DNA of 64,000 bases, taken from Micrococcus sp023147585. Lineage in GTDB: Bacteria > Actinomycetota > Actinomycetes > Actinomycetales > Micrococcaceae. Made by a program: the position numbers and the translations under genes. Below the pieces are notes generated by a model, which saw only the letters and a list, made by a program, of their open reading frames with translations, made no database searches and was not told the origin of the DNA. Positions 61,739-64,000 of the stretch are shown here, in pieces (within the stretch, counting starts at the first letter, position 1; each line of letters begins with the position of its first letter). The DNA lies in the NCBI RefSeq assembly GCF_044872765.1, contig NZ_CP085253.1, positions 1,612,001 to 1,676,000 on the forward strand, in the 5' to 3' direction.

Positions 61739-62221
61739 TCATTCCTCGAGGCAGCGGTCCTCGGGGTCGATCGCGCCCATGATGCGACGCCCGATCACGG
61801 CGAGCTGACGCACCTGCGCACGGGTGAGCGGGTCCAGCACGGTGCGGCGGACCTCCGCCACGTGGCCGGGCGCCGCGCCGACCACCACCTCGCGCCCCTC
61901 GGCGGTGAGGGTCGCCAGCGTGACGCGCCCGTCCCGAGGGTCGGGGCTGCGGCGCACGAGGCCGCGCTTCTCGAGACGCGTCACCACCTGGGAGAGCCGT
62001 GGGAGGGAGCCGGCGGAGAGGTGCGCCAGCTCCCCCATGCGCCGTGTCCCCTCGGGCGCCTCGGAGAGGTGGGAGAGCACCGAGTACTCGAAGTGGCTGA
62101 GGCCGGCGTCGCGGCGCAGCTGCGCGTCCAGCGTGGGGTCCAGGCGCAGCACCACGCTCATCAGGGCGAGGAACGCGCGCCGTTCCTCGTCGTCCAGCCA
62201 GGGTGTCGTGTCATCCGCCAT
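61739..62221 (-). CDS. MarR-family regulator
   Basis: A 160-residue winged-HTH regulator: HFEYSVLSHLSEAPEGTRRMGELAHLSAGSLPRLSQVVTRLEKRGLVRRSPDPRDGRVTLATLTAEG is a full MarR core with the DxRxxxxxLT wing. No redox cysteine is placed as in OhrR. I chose the ATG at 62221 because TACGAT lies 7 nt upstream; another in-frame ATG lies three codons earlier. It is divergent from the DODA-type dioxygenase gene and is its likely repressor. Confidence 0.9.
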   Translation of the reverse strand: MADDTTPWLDDEERRAFLALMSVVLRLDPTLDAQLRRDAGLSHFEYSVLSHLSEAPEGTRRMGELAHLSAGSLPRLSQVVTRLEKRGLVRRSPDPRDGRVTLATLTAEGREVVVGAAPGHVAEVRRTVLDPLTRAQVRQLAVIGRRIMGAIDPEDRCLEE

Positions 62222-62228
62222 GCAGCCC

Positions 62229-62234
62229 ATCGTA
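62229..62234 (-). promoter_or_regulatory. -10 hexamer (TACGAT) of the MarR gene
   Basis: TACGAT lies 7 nt before the ATG at 62221. Confidence 0.55.
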
Positions 62235-62257
62235 CCCGCGGCCGACGGACCAATCAC

Positions 62258-62287
62258 TTGCACTATGAAGTGCCTGCGGCCTACAGT
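62258..62287 (+). promoter_or_regulatory. Promoter and MarR-type operator of the dioxygenase operon
   Basis: TTGCAC (62258-62263) and TACAGT (62282-62287) are 18 bp apart, ahead of an AGGAGG ribosome site. The dyad GCACT-ATGA-AGTGC (62260-62273) covers the -35 and is the best MarR site. Confidence 0.6.
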
Positions 62288-62335
62288 TGATTAACGGATG
62301 AAGCATCACGCCCCGCCGTCGTCCAGGAGGACACC

Positions 62336-63214
62336 ATGACCGCCACCATCCAGGATCCCTGGGCCCAGCCCACCCCCGCCGGCGCCTACGACGACCTGCT
62401 CGCCCGCGCCCTGCCGATGACCCGCGCCCAGCGGCGCTGGGAGCCCAGCGACGGGCGCATGCCCACGCTGTTCGTCAGCCACGGTGCGCCGCCCACCCTC
62501 GACGAGCCGCAGTGGCTCGCGGACCTGTTCGACTGGGCACAGTCCATGCCCAAGCCGCGGGCCGTGGTGATCGTCTCCGCCCACTGGGAGGACGCACCCG
62601 TGGCGATCTCCTCGGCGACGGCAGGCACCCCGCTGGTCTACGACTTCGGCGGCTTCCACCCGCGCTACTACGAGCTGCGGTACGCCACCCCGGACGCCAC
62701 GGATGTGGCCGCCCGCGTGGCCGGCGTGCTCGGCCAGGGCCGCCCCGGCTCCGTGCACCAGACCGGCCGCGGCCTGGACCACGGCGCGTACATCCCGCTC
62801 ATGGCCATGTACCCGGCCGCGGACGTGCCCGTGGTGCAGGTGTCCATGCCCTCGCAGGACCCGAAGGCCCTGCTGGAGCTCGGAGAGAGGCTCAGGGGGC
62901 TGCGCGAGGACGGCGTGCTCGTGATCGGCTCGGGCTTCATGACGCACTCGTTCGCCGCCATGCGCGACCCGCGCCTCTTCGGCCACGTGGACGCCTTCGA
63001 CACGTGGGCTGCCGAGATGACCCACGCCGGCGACGTCGACGCGCTCATGGGCTACCTGGACAAGGCGCCCGGCGCCCACATCGCCCACCCGACGGCGGAC
63101 CACTACGTGCCGCTGCTGCTCACCATGGGCGCCGCGAACGACCCCTCGAGCGCCCGGACCGTGTTCGACCGGTTCGTGTTCAGCAACCACATCCGCTCGT
63201 TCCAGGTCGACTGA
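62336..63214 (+). CDS. DODA-type extradiol dioxygenase (YgiD-like)
   Basis: A 292-residue class III extradiol ring-cleaving enzyme. Likely metal ligands are His49 (FVSHGA), His83 (VSAHWED), His149 (GLDHGAY) and His256 (HPTADHY), with GSGFMTHS close by; this is the LigB-fold set of 4,5-DOPA dioxygenases such as YgiD. It opens catechol rings in the cytoplasm. The first 35 residues are extra. AGGAGG lies 5 nt before the ATG. The divergent MarR regulator and the following reductase-like gene suggest a small aromatic or quinone stress operon. Confidence 0.9.
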   Translation: MTATIQDPWAQPTPAGAYDDLLARALPMTRAQRRWEPSDGRMPTLFVSHGAPPTLDEPQWLADLFDWAQSMPKPRAVVIVSAHWEDAPVAISSATAGTPLVYDFGGFHPRYYELRYATPDATDVAARVAGVLGQGRPGSVHQTGRGLDHGAYIPLMAMYPAADVPVVQVSMPSQDPKALLELGERLRGLREDGVLVIGSGFMTHSFAAMRDPRLFGHVDAFDTWAAEMTHAGDVDALMGYLDKAPGAHIAHPTADHYVPLLLTMGAANDPSSARTVFDRFVFSNHIRSFQVD

Positions 63215-63228
63215 CCCGGAGCGCTTCA

Positions 63229-63242
63229 CCCCCCCCCCCCCC
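63229..63242 (+). repeat. C14 homopolymer tract
   Basis: Fourteen consecutive C residues lie 22 bp before the ATG at 63264 and just ahead of an AAGGAAGAGG ribosome site. It is the longest homopolymer I noticed in the window and prone to slippage. Confidence 0.85.
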
Positions 63243-63263
63243 GAAAGGAAGAGGTACCCCCTC

Positions 63264-63839
63264 ATGACCACCCTGAGCATCATCGGCGACGGCACCATGG
63301 GCGCCGCGATCGCGGAGGTCGCCCGCCGCGGCGGTCACGACGTCACCCTCATCGGCCGCGACGGCACCGCCGCGGACATCACCGGCGAGATCGTCGTGCT
63401 GGCCCTGCCCTACCCGGCCCTCTCCGACGTCATCACGACGTACGCCCCCGCCCTCGAGGGCAAGGTCGTCGTGGACATCACCAACCCGCTGGACTTCGAC
63501 ACCTTCGACTCCCTGCAGGTGCCCGCGGACTCCTCCGCCGCCGCCGAGGTGGCCGACGCCCTGCCGAACGCACGCGTCCTCAAGGCCTTCAACACCACCT
63601 TCGCCGCCGCCCTCTCCTCCGGGAGGATCGGCGACCAGACCACCACCGTGCTGATCGCCGGTGACGACGCGGACGCCAAGTCCGCGCTGGCCGACGTCGT
63701 GACCTCGGGCGGCCTGAACGCGATCGACGCGGGCGCCCTGAAGCGCGCCCGCGAGCTCGAGGCCGTCGGCTTCCTGCAGCTCACGCTCGCCGCCGCCGAG
63801 AGGATCGGCTGGACCGGCGGCTTCGCCACCGTGCGCTGA
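63264..63839 (+). CDS. NAD(P)-binding protein, F420-dependent NADP reductase-like
   Basis: A 191-residue Rossmann protein: MTTLSIIGDGTMGAAIAEVARRGGHDVTLIGRD is the NADP motif, then VVLALPYPALSDVI, VVDITNPLDFDTF and RVLKAFNTTFA, as in F420H2:NADP+ oxidoreductases and related binding proteins. The usual GxGxxG is GDGTMG. It may reduce a flavin, F420 or quinone substrate and probably belongs to the DODA operon, 49 bp downstream of it across a C14 tract. Confidence 0.87.
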   Translation: MTTLSIIGDGTMGAAIAEVARRGGHDVTLIGRDGTAADITGEIVVLALPYPALSDVITTYAPALEGKVVVDITNPLDFDTFDSLQVPADSSAAAEVADALPNARVLKAFNTTFAAALSSGRIGDQTTTVLIAGDDADAKSALADVVTSGGLNAIDAGALKRARELEAVGFLQLTLAAAERIGWTGGFATVR

Positions 63840-63859
63840 CCCTGCACGTCCCCGGACCG

Positions 63860-63893
63860 AGGGGCTCATGCCACACTGACGGTGTGAGCCCCT
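63860..63893. promoter_or_regulatory. Hairpin at the end of the reductase gene
   Basis: AGGGGCT (63860-63866) pairs with AGCCCCT (63887-63893), and CACAC (63872-63876) with GTGTG (63882-63886), leaving a 5-nt bulge. The structure overlaps the GTG start at 63884. It may end the upstream operon or control the next gene. Confidence 0.45.
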
Positions 63894-64000
63894 CGTCCGT
63901 GCGCCGGCCCTCCCCGGCGGCCGCTGCACTGGCCGCCCTCGGCGCCATGCTCGCGCTCGTGGTCCTGGTCAGCGCGCTCCTCGCGTTCGGCCCCGGCGGC
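63884..64000 (+). CDS. Membrane or exported protein (5' part only)
   Basis: A frame from a GTG at 63884 runs to the window edge, coding VSPSSVRRPSP and then a hydrophobic segment (AALAALGAMLALVVLVSALL), a likely membrane anchor or signal. A CACACT hexamer 6 nt before the GTG fits the leaderless pattern only loosely. The product cannot be named. Confidence 0.55.
   Translation, partial: MSPSSVRRPSPAAAALAALGAMLALVVLVSALLAFGPGG

Overview
The window comes from a very GC-rich (roughly 70% or more) actinobacterial chromosome. Actinobacterial traits visible here are NarL- and OmpR-type two-component pairs, menaquinone biosynthesis, mycothiol-type arsenate reductases, a fused HAD/GH65 phosphorylase and a DtxR-type iron box. 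The salt-tolerant-type glutaminase with a STAS tail, together with the overall gene content, points to Micrococcaceae and most likely Micrococcus (inference, no database check). About 60 protein genes are packed tightly. I saw no rRNA or tRNA gene, CRISPR array, prophage or complete insertion sequence.

Layout. 1-1062 is a truncated ABC exporter. 1501-2347 is a broken double-hotdog thioesterase. 2479-6240 is a sulfide/persulfide detoxification regulon (CstR-type repressor, TauE exporter, rhodanese, persulfide dioxygenase-rhodanese) with three look-alike operators. 6442-10588 holds a cardiolipin synthase-like protein, an intact double-hotdog thioesterase, a HEAT-repeat protein and RlmC. 10730-14110 is the HAD-GH65 phosphorylase. 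14239-17720 holds a response-regulator/kinase chimera, a lactate permease and a nitronate monooxygenase. 17815-24667 holds a two-component system, a small membrane protein, a TetR regulator and a MacB/FtsX-type transporter. 24793-30064 holds a VOC protein, a second two-component system and an ABC-2 transporter that share a palindrome. 30149-34875 holds an ABC exporter, a Nudix hydrolase, a divergent LysE/LysR pair and a small secreted protein. 35016-38493 holds an OmpR-type two-component system and MenG.

38555-43822 is an iron-siderophore uptake operon under a DtxR-like box (binding lipoprotein, two permeases, ATPase, siderophore reductase). 43899-50864 is mixed metabolism: NAD(P)-binding protein, YciI, two GNATs, Pr6Pr membrane protein, glutaminase, FAD-linked glycolate/lactate oxidase and a small alarmone synthetase. 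50825-56123 is an arsenic region (ArsR, Acr3, a double-domain ArsC, a polysaccharide deacetylase lipoprotein, a second ArsC). 56154-61005 holds a DinB-like protein and a TetR/ATPase/YhgE module. 61102-64000 holds a GNAT, MarR, a DODA-type dioxygenase, an F420-reductase-like protein and the start of a membrane protein.

Two window-wide patterns stand out. First, at least seventeen genes have a TANNNT hexamer exactly 6-7 nt before the start codon, the arrangement of leaderless transcripts, whereas many operon-internal genes carry Shine-Dalgarno sequences. Second, three loci (thioesterase, response regulator/kinase, gamma-glutamylcyclotransferase-like) look like products of internal deletions, two of them at visible or predicted short homologies. 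This suggests ongoing gene erosion by short-homology deletion.
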